Shown here piece after piece: positions 1 through 9,256 of a DNA stretch of 64,000 nt (position 1 is its first letter; the number at the start of each line of letters is the position of its first letter). Position numbers and translations under genes: made by a program. Under the pieces are notes generated by a model. It saw only the letters and a list, made by a program, of their open reading frames with translations. It ran no database searches and was not told the origin of the DNA. This DNA is from Herbinix sp. (GTDB taxonomy: Bacteria > Bacillota > Clostridia > Lachnospirales > Lachnospiraceae), in assembly GCA_029256105.1 (NCBI GenBank), contig JAQSYO010000004.1, forward strand, positions 1 through 64,000, read 5' to 3'.

Positions 1-2454
1 CTCATTCTTTTTATAATTTTTTGATCTGATTAAAATCAATATCGCTGCCAGTAACAATATAAACATTGCAGAAATAGCCATGATTGTGAATATCAACGGC
101 TGCTTATTTTCTGCTATAAATTCTGTTATTGAGGGTTTATTTTCAATATCGAGTCTTTCTGTAAATTCAAAACTCTTCCATTCCAGATCATGATCCAGCA
201 GAACACAATCTCCTTTTAAATCCCAGCGTTTTGTATTCATCGAAAGAAAATTCTCTGCCTGGTCAAGAGTTTGTGCATTCGTACCACAGATGGCAAAAAT
301 TACTCTTTCCTTAGCAAACGGGGATTTCATAAGTTGAAACGCGGAAATATCACTCGCATAATTTCCTGATAAAATCAAATTTTCATTACTTATAAATGCA
401 TCTCCACCATTGTTATATTTAAAATATAGCTGATCATTAATCGATTTAAGAAAGCTATTTGTGTTACTGGTTCCTGTCGTGATGATATTATAATCGGCAT
501 CTTCCTCTCGAAACTCACTTGCATGTATTACCTTTAATTTACCATAGGCAGCTACTTCATACCCATATAGTGCGATTGTTTTTCCGAGTAGCTCTAATTC
601 AGCACTATCCGGATTATCCCCTGTGATAATTAATACATTATTAAAAATTCCGTTGTTCTGATAAGGGGACGGAAAATAATCAAAAGATACCAAATTATTC
701 TCTCTCGAAGGTAAATAAAGTACCGAATCTTCTGTAACATAAGCCCAAGGCATCTCATCCTGTCTCATCGTACAAAACAGATCCTTGATTTCTAATTCAA
801 AGGCAATCCTTATGCTACTTGCTGTTGTTCCTACAACATCTGCAGGCATTGCAAATGTTAGCTCATCCTCTGAGGCATTTTCCTTCGTCAGTTTTTTACT
901 TGCCACAGGGATATCACCCCAATAAACAGTAACCAGGGAGCGATTAAAATCTAAATTCTCACTATATCGAAATTTTAAAGAGATCTTACCTGCAGAAGAT
1001 AATAAGTAGTCATTACCAAAGGGCAAATACAAGGTTTCTTCTTGATGAAAAGGACCAATAAAAGTGATTCCGCTTCCCATGATATCTTTAACCGTATAGC
1101 TTCCTGCAACTAATTGACTTAGCATCTTGCTTTCGTACGCTAACTGTGCACTATTTTCATTAACGATAGTTGTACTTACTTTCTCCTGGGATAATCTACT
1201 CGGATCTAGAAGCATTTGAACTGCTTCCATTAGATTCTCTTCCTTGTCCGCAATGATTAATAATATTGGATTTTCCGTTTCATCTTCTACGAAGCGAACC
1301 ATTGCGCTCGAGGATAAATCATATAGTTCTGAGTTAACATTGCTACTATTTAAGTCTTTCTGCAAATAATGTTTCAGCTCCTCAGGAAGATTCTCCGTAA
1401 GAGAAATAACAATCTTCTTTTTCGCATTCACAGGTGTAGAATCCGAATAATGATTAACTGATATTTTATTTTCTTCTCCTGTTTCCGTACTTAGATCTGC
1501 CATCAGATACATAGCAGCTGCAATCTCCCCGTTTGTTGCCTGATCCGACGTAAGGATTGACGTCCCTTCACCGGTTGGGCTTGCAGTAGAAATAAAGGGA
1601 TAAGGATAATAGCTGATTTTTTCCTCAGGATCCTTTAGCTCATACCCAGCATAGATATAGGATTTTTCATTGATATTGATCCAATTAGCCCAAGATTGAT
1701 CCTCGGAACAGCCTTCGTAGTCAAATATTCTTACATACGATACAACTTTCAGTACATTAAAACCGGTCGTTAGAAGTTTCGTCGGAATTGTAACATATGC
1801 CAGTTGAGTACTCCCCTCTTGATATGAGACATTACAAGAAGAAACAGGTACATTATTCACCAAAAACGTTAACGATGCGGGTACATCCTCATTAATCAAC
1901 CTACTTGTATCATATTCTATCGCTGCATAAACGAATTTTGTATCCCAATAGTCCGGAATACTAAAGTATAATGAACCGGAAGAGATAATCCCTTTCAAAA
2001 CTCTGGGACTTTCGAAGGAAAAATACTTTTGATAAGTCGTATCCGGAATACCCGGCATAGTTTTATCCGGTTCCCCGGCCGCGGAAGGATCTGAATCTAA
2101 AACGTATGCATATGCATCTTCCTGGGCTGTTTTATCCTTTACTTCTTCGTTTGTAACCGCTTCGGTAGAGGCCCTATTCTTCGTGTCTTTAATTTCATCT
2201 GAAGCTCCCGTATTACCTGTACTGCCTGTACTATTTGTATTTTCTATATTCTCTGTACTCTCTGTACTCTCTGTACTCTCTGTATTCCCTGTATTCTCTG
2301 TATTCTCTGTACTATTATCATTTTCTTCAGTGCTATTCGATGCCTTCTGCGAATTATTAGTTAATGTAGAAGCCGAGACTCCGGAAGAACCCGATACCAA
2401 AATCATTACAAAAACACATAGAAATGATATTAACTTCATGAAACGTTTTGTCAT
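1..2454 (-). CDS. BcsB-like exopolysaccharide synthase accessory protein (YdaN-like), C-terminus cut by window edge
   Basis: The frame is open for 818 codons from an ATG at 2454 (AAAGGA about 11 nt upstream) to base 1, so only the last residues are missing. It has an N-terminal signal segment, then a low-complexity Ser/Asn-Thr-Glu linker (about residues 38-80), two large extracytoplasmic BcsB-like regions, and a C-terminal membrane helix at about residues 785-808 just before the edge. Cellulose-synthase subunit B proteins have this layout: carbohydrate-binding domains outside the cell, anchored by one C-terminal helix that packs against the synthase. It lies 20 bp behind the GT2 synthase gene and is the last visible gene of the operon. 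The order matches ydaKLMN of Bacillus subtilis. The polymer made cannot be told from the sequence. Confidence 0.8.
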   Translation of the reverse strand, partial: MTKRFMKLISFLCVFVMILVSGSSGVSASTLTNNSQKASNSTEENDNSTENTENTGNTESTESTESTENIENTNSTGSTGNTGASDEIKDTKNRASTEAVTNEEVKDKTAQEDAYAYVLDSDPSAAGEPDKTMPGIPDTTYQKYFSFESPRVLKGIISSGSLYFSIPDYWDTKFVYAAIEYDTSRLINEDVPASLTFLVNNVPVSSCNVSYQEGSTQLAYVTIPTKLLTTGFNVLKVVSYVRIFDYEGCSEDQSWANWININEKSYIYAGYELKDPEEKISYYPYPFISTASPTGEGTSILTSDQATNGEIAAAMYLMADLSTETGEENKISVNHYSDSTPVNAKKKIVISLTENLPEELKHYLQKDLNSSNVNSELYDLSSSAMVRFVEDETENPILLIIADKEENLMEAVQMLLDPSRLSQEKVSTTIVNENSAQLAYESKMLSQLVAGSYTVKDIMGSGITFIGPFHQEETLYLPFGNDYLLSSAGKISLKFRYSENLDFNRSLVTVYWGDIPVASKKLTKENASEDELTFAMPADVVGTTASSIRIAFELEIKDLFCTMRQDEMPWAYVTEDSVLYLPSRENNLVSFDYFPSPYQNNGIFNNVLIITGDNPDSAELELLGKTIALYGYEVAAYGKLKVIHASEFREEDADYNIITTGTSNTNSFLKSINDQLYFKYNNGGDAFISNENLILSGNYASDISAFQLMKSPFAKERVIFAICGTNAQTLDQAENFLSMNTKRWDLKGDCVLLDHDLEWKSFEFTERLDIENKPSITEFIAENKQPLIFTIMAISAMFILLLAAILILIRSKNYKKNE

Positions 2455-2474
2455 ATCACATAGTCCTTTCATCT

Positions 2475-3752
2475 TTATTTAGAACCTTCGCCGGTAGTTT
2501 CAACATAACGAACCGTCTTCTCCCATTTCGCCTCTCGTTTGAAGATGTGATCGATTATGGATTGTATCACTGCATTAATAACAACTGCTACCCAAAGCTT
2601 CGAATAAGTAAATAGCATTAACAAAATCAATACCACCGATTTAAAATTAAATTCATTTTCTTCCCCTGATAACGTAATCAAAACATTTAATACAAATACT
2701 AAAATTGCCATTCCCCATAATAAGGTGGAAAAACCACTGATAGAAACATGCACAAAGCCTAATATGCCAAACATGAAAATGATATCAGAAAATATAAGAG
2801 AAGACAGCATCAAAATATATACCATTAAGTAATAAAGTACATCAATCCGCATACGACCTCCGGAAACATCAAATATATACTTAAAATTCTTTAACAGTAC
2901 GTAGACATTACCTTTTGCCCATCTCGTACGCTGTTTAAACCAGACGGGTAGTAAATGAGGCTCCTGTTCCCAGGTAACTGCCTGTGGTATCATTTTAATA
3001 TAATACCCCATTCGATAAATTTGGAAGCTAATTTCTGTATCCTCTGCAAGCGCTTTGGGATCCCATCCCCCCATCTCTTCGATAATACTTCTCCGAATGA
3101 CAAAGTTCGTTCCTGGAATAGTACAGAGTTTGAAGTAAAAAAATCGTCCGGCTTGATTCATACACTGATATGCTAAGGTTTCAATATTAACAAATCTGGA
3201 AAGAATGCTGGCATTACGATTTCTTGTACGGAATTTACCAATTACTGCACCTAATTTGGGATCAGACATGAGATTTTCCACCAGCAGACTGAGTGCTTGA
3301 GGTTCCGGTGTATTATCGGCGTCGTAAATCGCTATGACACTTCCCCTGGCAACGGAGAAGCCTATATTGAGCGCATTGGATTTGCCCTTCCCACCCGATA
3401 CCTTATCCGTATTCATTACTATTATTTTGCGGTCCTGATTTTTTTTCTGTATTTGTTCCAATACCTCAGCCGAATCATCTGAAGAATTATCATTAATTAT
3501 TATAATTTCATATTTATCCTTAGGATAATCGAATTTTAGAAGTGCTGCTACGGTTCTTTGAATAACAATACTTTCATTATGTGATGGTACCATGATAGAT
3601 ACCATAGGATACTCCTCAAGTGGAATATGCCCGTCCGTCTTCTTCATACGCATATAATAAATAAAACCACCAATGGATAAAAAGATGTTTATCGTCATCA
3701 AAGCCCAAATAGCGTAGATGGAGTAAATTGATAAAATATCTGCCCAAGTCAT
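2475..3752 (-). CDS. Membrane GT2 processive glycosyltransferase (BcsA/YdaM-like)
   Basis: This 425-residue protein has one N-terminal membrane helix, a cytoplasmic GT-A domain and about four C-terminal helices. The family-2 processive motifs are all present: DNSSDD (first Asp), YDADN (DxD), AEDTEI (acceptor-side Asp) and KQRTRWAKG (QxxRW). Such enzymes polymerise nucleotide-sugars and extrude the chain. There is no C-terminal PilZ domain, unlike proteobacterial BcsA, so c-di-GMP control would have to come from another protein. The degenerate GGDEF protein encoded upstream is the obvious candidate. Its ATG overlaps the stop of the DUF2334 gene by 4 bp (ATGA), which indicates translational coupling. 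Confidence 0.88.
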   Translation of the reverse strand: MTWADILSIYSIYAIWALMTINIFLSIGGFIYYMRMKKTDGHIPLEEYPMVSIMVPSHNESIVIQRTVAALLKFDYPKDKYEIIIINDNSSDDSAEVLEQIQKKNQDRKIIVMNTDKVSGGKGKSNALNIGFSVARGSVIAIYDADNTPEPQALSLLVENLMSDPKLGAVIGKFRTRNRNASILSRFVNIETLAYQCMNQAGRFFYFKLCTIPGTNFVIRRSIIEEMGGWDPKALAEDTEISFQIYRMGYYIKMIPQAVTWEQEPHLLPVWFKQRTRWAKGNVYVLLKNFKYIFDVSGGRMRIDVLYYLMVYILMLSSLIFSDIIFMFGILGFVHVSISGFSTLLWGMAILVFVLNVLITLSGEENEFNFKSVVLILLMLFTYSKLWVAVVINAVIQSIIDHIFKREAKWEKTVRYVETTGEGSK

Positions 3753-5329
3753 TTTCGTTTCACTCCTTCCTTCGGTAAAAGGAATTTTCGTTTATTCATT
3801 TGTCTAGCAAAAATAATAAAAATTGTGAAAATTATGGATGAGATGATAACTAAGAATACTAATTTTTTATTTAATCCACCTAGGTCTTCTGCTATCCATT
3901 GAAAAACACCGTTTTTATAATCAAAATCGTCATCATATGCAAATGGGATATATTCCAGGGATATTTTTTCATTATTAAAATACGTTTGTCCTTGAACCGT
4001 ATATAAATATAAATTATCCGCATATACTGTGTTATCCGTTTCCCAGAGACTTTTCATCGGTATGTTAGATTCAATACATACATTTACCTTTTCCTTAAGC
4101 AAATCGATTCCCTCCTGCAACTTCAAGTATATGGCAGTTGAGTGAACCATGATTTGGCTATTCCCCGATTGGTCAAGACTTATTGCCGGAGCAATAATCT
4201 GATGTCCATCTTTGTAAATAGAATTAAACCTTTCATTCAAGTCAATACTATTTTCGTTAACACCCTGATAGAAAAAAACAGTGGAATAACGTTTTAATAT
4301 TTCTCTTCCCGTAACTGAAAACATAAAGTCTTCCGGTGCTTCAATACCCAAGGGATAAATCCCAAAGTTCGTATAGGCCTCCATAGCCGTCGTCAGATAT
4401 TCCCATATCTGTTTTACATTATCCTGCTCTTGCTGTAAAATCGGAGAATGTATTAAAATTGATCCACCGTTTGCTTGTGCATAACGAAGAACTTCACAAA
4501 ATTTCTTCATAGCTGGATATTCACCATTTTCATAAATCGGCATTACCGATATAACAAAGGGTATTTTAAGATCAACTAGGAAATCTATCGCTTCCATTAA
4601 TTGCTCTGGTGGACAAAATGGATATACCTCATCTAGCACAATATACTGCGCATAAGGGTGTGGATCGCCTTTAAATGGCCACAACCAACGGGCTACCTCT
4701 TTCGTAAAAGAGGCTTGTATTAGTGGATCAGACAGGTCAGTTAATGGAAGATACACAAAATTTTGATACCTAGAATAAAGACTTGCATTCTTTCCTTCAA
4801 TAGAAATAGTTCCATTATCATAGGTGAGCTCCCCGCTAAGAAGAATACTATTCTTTATTCTAATCAAAGTGTTAAATTCATTTTTCTCAGAGAATTTATA
4901 GTGAACAGTAGCTATCATATCTTCCATTTTATGAGCTACAAAATTATAACCTTTTTTTGAAATATATGACTCTACACCACCACTTCCCAATAGAAATACC
5001 CTTTTATCATCGCTTGCAAGCTTATCAATAAAACTGTCAGGAGTTTCCATTAATCCAAAGCAAATGATTGTATCATACTTCTCTAATAACGGTGCACTTT
5101 CCTCAAGTGGAACATATGCCACACTATGCTGTAAATAAGTAAGAATTTTTACTATGGTTTGAATATTTGCACTTTCCTCTTCTGATGGATTATTATTATA
5201 AATCACCAAGATCTCGGCATCTTCATTTATTATTTCACTGGCAAGAGCGGTTTGATTTCGTAAGCAATTCGTTACCAAGATTATAAATATAATTAGTACA
5301 ACTCTTCTATACATCATATTGCAGCTCAT
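3749..5329 (-). CDS. DUF2334 extracytoplasmic protein (YdaL-like, deacetylase-like fold)
   Basis: This 526-residue protein has an N-terminal signal/anchor segment and a C-terminal membrane helix (about residues 490-510) followed by a basic tail. Its middle part looks like DUF2334, a relative of polysaccharide deacetylases: the LDEVYPF segment (about residue 230) is followed by an IPFVISVMPIY strand and a later IHSPIL segment. In B. subtilis YdaL and Listeria PssA-like proteins this domain sits in the c-di-GMP-controlled EPS operon, and the name follows that context. Catalytic activity is not proven here. The start ATG has AAGGG upstream and overlaps the preceding gene by 23 bp; its own end overlaps the GT2 start. 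Confidence 0.75.
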   Translation of the reverse strand: MSCNMMYRRVVLIIFIILVTNCLRNQTALASEIINEDAEILVIYNNNPSEEESANIQTIVKILTYLQHSVAYVPLEESAPLLEKYDTIICFGLMETPDSFIDKLASDDKRVFLLGSGGVESYISKKGYNFVAHKMEDMIATVHYKFSEKNEFNTLIRIKNSILLSGELTYDNGTISIEGKNASLYSRYQNFVYLPLTDLSDPLIQASFTKEVARWLWPFKGDPHPYAQYIVLDEVYPFCPPEQLMEAIDFLVDLKIPFVISVMPIYENGEYPAMKKFCEVLRYAQANGGSILIHSPILQQEQDNVKQIWEYLTTAMEAYTNFGIYPLGIEAPEDFMFSVTGREILKRYSTVFFYQGVNENSIDLNERFNSIYKDGHQIIAPAISLDQSGNSQIMVHSTAIYLKLQEGIDLLKEKVNVCIESNIPMKSLWETDNTVYADNLYLYTVQGQTYFNNEKISLEYIPFAYDDDFDYKNGVFQWIAEDLGGLNKKLVFLVIISSIIFTIFIIFARQMNKRKFLLPKEGVKRK

Positions 5330-6200
5330 TTTCTACCCTTTGCTTATACCCAATTACATCTTTCCCAAAGATTTCAGGAGAATACTGGAGATAACCAAAC
5401 TGTAAATCAATTTTAATTACCTTATCCTTAATAATTTCAGGCATTGCATCTGAGGCAAGTAGATTATTCTTAATACGTCGTTTTACTACTTCTGCACCCT
5501 CTCCATTACAATAAAGGATGATAGCTAAAGATCCCCTGTCATCAATAGCATAAACTCTATCTTCGATGCGGAGGATATCTTGTACAATAGTGGCAATCCT
5601 TTGTTTTAAAATATCCAAACTTGACTTGCCAATTACTTTCAACAGTTCTGCTTCATAACGAAGGGAAATAATCATTAAGGTTGTATCCATCTCTCTTCTT
5701 GCTGCCAATGCAATTTGTCCTTGTAAATCTAGATATAAACTTTTCAAATTGTACAGACCGGTTAATGGATCTATCAGAACTAATTTGTTAACCTGACTTT
5801 TAAGCATTTCATTTTCAATCTCTAGTTTGGATGTACGATTAATAAATAATATCATTGCTCCTACTGCTAACATAGGATAGAAAATCCATACATATTGGAG
5901 TGGTTTCATAAGAATACCATTATTATAATATAAAAATAATTTATAAGCCGTATAAATCATGATCTGCACCCCAACGCAAATCACAGCGGTTACTTCTATT
6001 CGATAGGCTGCAAACAACATACCAACGAAAGTAATCAGGAGCATAATAGTAAATTCTAATTTCATGCTTACAGGTGAATTAACTACAATCATAATTCCCG
6101 TAAAAAGCCCCACAAGAAGTAATAACAGCCCGATATCCTGTTGAACATAACCTGATTTATTATGGCTATCTTTTTTATTTTTCAATACGTTCCACTCCAT
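5307..6200 (-). CDS. Membrane protein with degenerate GGDEF domain, predicted c-di-GMP receptor (YdaK/PssE-like)
   Basis: Four membrane helices (about residues 20-130) are followed by a short linker and one GGDEF-fold domain (about residues 140-290). The DPLTGLYN entry motif is kept. The signature GG(D/E)EF is replaced by DDRGS, so diguanylate cyclase activity is very unlikely. An RxxD inhibitory-site motif (RIED) lies exactly five residues before the signature position, as in active cyclases, so c-di-GMP binding is plausible. This is the pattern known for YdaK and PssE, receptors that activate EPS synthesis. A TTG at 6185 with a better-spaced GGAG is an alternative start. The gene overlaps both neighbours. 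Confidence 0.82.
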   Translation of the reverse strand: MEWNVLKNKKDSHNKSGYVQQDIGLLLLLVGLFTGIMIVVNSPVSMKLEFTIMLLITFVGMLFAAYRIEVTAVICVGVQIMIYTAYKLFLYYNNGILMKPLQYVWIFYPMLAVGAMILFINRTSKLEIENEMLKSQVNKLVLIDPLTGLYNLKSLYLDLQGQIALAARREMDTTLMIISLRYEAELLKVIGKSSLDILKQRIATIVQDILRIEDRVYAIDDRGSLAIILYCNGEGAEVVKRRIKNNLLASDAMPEIIKDKVIKIDLQFGYLQYSPEIFGKDVIGYKQRVENELQYDV

Positions 6201-7740
6201 CCTGAAGAATATTCAAACTAGGTAATGCTTTTGCAACTAGAAAAAACACAATCAGATCCAATGCGGCGCCTAATAAAAATGCATGTTGCGTTAGTTCAGC
6301 ATCACCGCTCAATACAATCGAAATTGCTGCTTGCGATAATCCTATCGCTGCGATTACAACTGTTATATTGAACAATAAATTAATGCCTTGTCCCTCTCTT
6401 ATAATCGCTCTAGATCTTGTTCTTCTTTTGTTGACAATATAAGATAATAGAATTAGTAAAATCAAATAACCAATTGTTTTGGGAGCAGATCTATCCTTCA
6501 GATTACTCCACCCTGACCAGAATAACCCTTGTGCCATTTTTGGCATTCCAGCGCTCTTCTCATAATTACCACAAAAGTTTCTTCTAAGATTTGTCGTGCT
6601 TTTCACCGCCACATCTAACATTCTGAAAAAGGATACCGGATGTCTTAAATAGTAAAGTACAATATCTGTGGAATTATATTTGTTATAAAAGTTGTCCTGA
6701 AGTTGCTGATTTCCAGCCTTGACAAATGGGTAAAAATTATAGGTTGAAGTATTTGCAAGTACCGAATAGGATGGATTAATCCCGAACTCCCTTAAGGCCA
6801 CCTCTGGATTTTCTGCTTGAAACAAAACCCCTCTTGTCATTGCATGATGCTTACTGTCTATCGTAAAATCCGATTCCATCCTAAATATAGTTACAATCCC
6901 AGTTATACTTAAGGTAAACGATAACAAGACGCAACATGTTTTCCATACTAATTGCTTATTTAAGAATATCGCTCTTATGGAAAATCCCGATAATATAAAT
7001 CCGATTACTCCGCATTGTTGTCTTGTGGTACAAAATATTATTCCAAATACACCAAGAAGGAGCAAACTGAGATAGCTGTTATTTTTATCTTGTAGACGAA
7101 TAATTGCTGCTATACAGTATAAAGCACCTATTATCCATAATGCCTCAGGATAAAGAGAGTTAAAGTAGCTCAAAAAGGAAATGTCTCCAAAAATAACAAT
7201 AGCCAATACTCCAATTGCCGCTGCTTCGGAAAAATTCTCAATTCGCAAGCAAGTATGTTTGACAATAATATAGATTACCGGCAGGAATAAGATGCTATAT
7301 ATGAAAGCCAAAAATCGGATATCAAAATACTGATCCCCTGTTACAAAATTATCTAAAAGGATTGCAGCTTTCACAAATAAATCATGTGATCCATTCATGG
7401 TGCTTTGTGATGTTGCATTTTTATCAATAAAATAAATTTTTATAAAATAATTATTATATATATCCTCAGGATTATTTTCTATATAAGAGAGTCCATTTCT
7501 ATTCATTACTTTATATAAAGTACCATCATCAGCAATTCCCATATACGGTGGTGTAAATAGCATTATAATTAAAATAATACCCACTAAACCGGAAGTAGCC
7601 AAAGCTATTTTATTAGCAGTATATTTTCCATGCATCCAATGGTTAAGAGCATTCTGTTTGTTTAGAATCCATCGCCAAATCATCGATACCTTATTTAATA
7701 TCGTAACAAATCTGCTCTTTTTCAGTGTATCTCTGCGCAT
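6175..7740 (-). CDS. Polytopic membrane protein, GT-C-like glycosyltransferase candidate
   Basis: The 521-residue protein has roughly 11-12 hydrophobic segments. A large first extracytoplasmic loop (about residues 65-120) follows a PPYMGIADDG segment; acidic residues in the first external loop are typical of GT-C transferases that use lipid-phosphate sugars. I do not recognise a specific family. It lies between a GtrB-type transferase (37 bp upstream) and the GGDEF receptor (26 bp overlap). That suggests it uses the undecaprenyl-phosphate sugar made by GtrB to modify the exported polymer or another surface glycan. SD AGGAA precedes the ATG at 7740. Function is inferred from topology and context only. 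Confidence 0.6.
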   Translation of the reverse strand: MRRDTLKKSRFVTILNKVSMIWRWILNKQNALNHWMHGKYTANKIALATSGLVGIILIIMLFTPPYMGIADDGTLYKVMNRNGLSYIENNPEDIYNNYFIKIYFIDKNATSQSTMNGSHDLFVKAAILLDNFVTGDQYFDIRFLAFIYSILFLPVIYIIVKHTCLRIENFSEAAAIGVLAIVIFGDISFLSYFNSLYPEALWIIGALYCIAAIIRLQDKNNSYLSLLLLGVFGIIFCTTRQQCGVIGFILSGFSIRAIFLNKQLVWKTCCVLLSFTLSITGIVTIFRMESDFTIDSKHHAMTRGVLFQAENPEVALREFGINPSYSVLANTSTYNFYPFVKAGNQQLQDNFYNKYNSTDIVLYYLRHPVSFFRMLDVAVKSTTNLRRNFCGNYEKSAGMPKMAQGLFWSGWSNLKDRSAPKTIGYLILLILLSYIVNKRRTRSRAIIREGQGINLLFNITVVIAAIGLSQAAISIVLSGDAELTQHAFLLGAALDLIVFFLVAKALPSLNILQDGVERIEK

Positions 7741-7777
7741 AAAATTTCCTCATAGTAATGCTGTAACCAGTTTATTT

Positions 7778-8749
7778 CTAACATTCATCCTCGTTATTTC
7801 CATAATCACTTAAAAAATTTTCAACAATATAGTGTGGACGTTTTTTGGTCTCGAGGTAAATCTTACCGATATATTCACCAACTACACCTAAAGATAACAG
7901 AATAAGGCCACCAATAGACCATACTGATACAGCCACACTAGCCCACCCTACTGTTGTCTCTCCTGTAAAATATCGAATAAGGATATAAATTAACATGCCA
8001 ATACTAAGAGTAAAAATAATAGCACCAAGGGTCGAAATCATTCTTATGGGCTTAATACTAAAGGATGTAATACCTTCCCAGGCAAAGGATAATACTTTAT
8101 TTAATGGATACTTACTTTTTCCTGCAAATCTAACTCCTCTTTCATAATATACACTATCTGATCGATAACCAATCATTGGAACTATTCCTCTTAAAAATAA
8201 ATTCACCTCGTTAAATTGGGCTAATCCTTCAATTGCTCGTTTACTCATCAGACGAAAATCGGCGTGATTAAATATTGTTTTAGCTCCTAGGGTGTTCATC
8301 AAACGATAGTAACCCTCTGCCGAAACCCTTTTAAAAAAGGAATCCCTATCTCTCGAACTTCGAACACCATACACAATATCGCAGCCATCTAAATATTTAT
8401 CGACCATTTCATCAATAGCATTAATATCATCCTGTAAATCTACATCCATGGTTATCACCATATCAGCATAATCCTTTACTGTCATGATACCAGCTAAAAG
8501 CGCATTTTGATGTCCTTTATTCATACTTAAGTTAATACCACAATAAAGATGATCTATTTTGTGTAAACCACTTATTACTTCCCAGGTTTTATCATTGGAT
8601 CCATCATTGACAAAGGTAATTCGACTCGCCTTGCTAATTTTTCCTTCTCTTACTAATAGTTCCATTTTTTTCTTTAATCTTGTTGCCGTTTCTGATAAAA
8701 CTTCTTGTTCGTTATAACATGGTATTACCATGTACAAGCAATTCTTCAT
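7778..8749 (-). CDS. GtrB/DPM1-type GT2 glycosyltransferase (polyprenyl-phosphate sugar synthase)
   Basis: The 323-residue protein has an N-terminal GT-A domain (VIPCYNEQEVL near the start, MDVDLQDD carrying the DxD, and an HADFRLMSKR segment) and two C-terminal membrane helices (about residues 233-255 and 268-292). This is the GtrB/ArnC/YkcC architecture: transfer of a sugar from a nucleotide donor to undecaprenyl phosphate on the inner face of the membrane. The C-terminal GEYIGKIYLETKKRP segment is typical. A GGAGG lies 6 nt before the ATG. It is the first gene of the EPS operon, about 230 nt downstream of a strong promoter. The sugar cannot be predicted. Confidence 0.85.
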   Translation of the reverse strand: MKNCLYMVIPCYNEQEVLSETATRLKKKMELLVREGKISKASRITFVNDGSNDKTWEVISGLHKIDHLYCGINLSMNKGHQNALLAGIMTVKDYADMVITMDVDLQDDINAIDEMVDKYLDGCDIVYGVRSSRDRDSFFKRVSAEGYYRLMNTLGAKTIFNHADFRLMSKRAIEGLAQFNEVNLFLRGIVPMIGYRSDSVYYERGVRFAGKSKYPLNKVLSFAWEGITSFSIKPIRMISTLGAIIFTLSIGMLIYILIRYFTGETTVGWASVAVSVWSIGGLILLSLGVVGEYIGKIYLETKKRPHYIVENFLSDYGNNEDEC

Positions 8750-9011
8750 TTATACCTCCACTCCGCCATTATATGGCAGTACAAACAATTCAGAAAAGAC
8801 ACGTAAGCGACTATTCCTTATGAGAATTATATTCTTTATAACTCACTGAGTAACTTCGTATCACTTACACTTATCCCCTTATTGTGACTCAACTTTGAGC
8901 TACTTTGACTTATAGTAATATCATTTATTAATGAACTGAATTTATATTAGGCACTAGTCCATAATGCCTATATTACTTGCTAATTATATGTTCTAACGAA
9001 AAATTTGTCAA
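8750..9011 (-). promoter_or_regulatory. Sigma-A promoter and about 230-nt leader of the EPS operon
   Basis: On the minus strand TTGACA (9011-9006) and TATAAT (8988-8983) are both perfect and separated by 17 bp, a full vegetative consensus. Transcription should start near 8976, leaving a leader of about 227 nt before gtrB. A small hairpin (AGGCA/TGCCT arms) lies at the very start of the leader. I could not match it to either c-di-GMP riboswitch class. The rest of the 8750-9196 gap is AT-rich with no gene. Confidence 0.75.
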
Positions 9012-9196
9012 TATATTGATTATTATGGTTTACTATATAATTAATGTCGACTTTTCAATTTATAAAAGCTCAATAAACACATAAGTAGCCTTTAAATCTC
9101 ATATTTCTATCATTACATCCTATCATTTTTATGATCAATTGTATACATTTTAAATGTTATTGTAATTCATTTCCAAATCTGTTTGTTAATATAAAA

Positions 9197-9235
9197 ATTG
9201 CCAAAACAATGACTCTATATCACTGTTTTGGCAAT
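9197..9235 (-). terminator. Terminator of the peroxiredoxin gene
   Basis: A 12-bp perfect inverted repeat (ATTGCCAAAACA / TGTTTTGGCAAT) with a 15-nt loop starts about 20 bp after the stop codon. The T-run is modest, but A/T-rich sequence flanks both sides, so it could work in both directions. Confidence 0.75.
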
Positions 9236-9256
9236 AATTATTTAACATGAATAAAG

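Noticed and set aside
2183-2482. Open frame of 99 residues on the plus strand
   Set aside because: It is antisense to the Ser/Thr-Glu repeats of the BcsB-like gene; the repeated VLPVLPV pattern is a by-product and there is no SD.
8750-9011. c-di-GMP riboswitch in the EPS leader
   Set aside because: Neither the class I core nor the class II core could be found, although the gene context would suit one.
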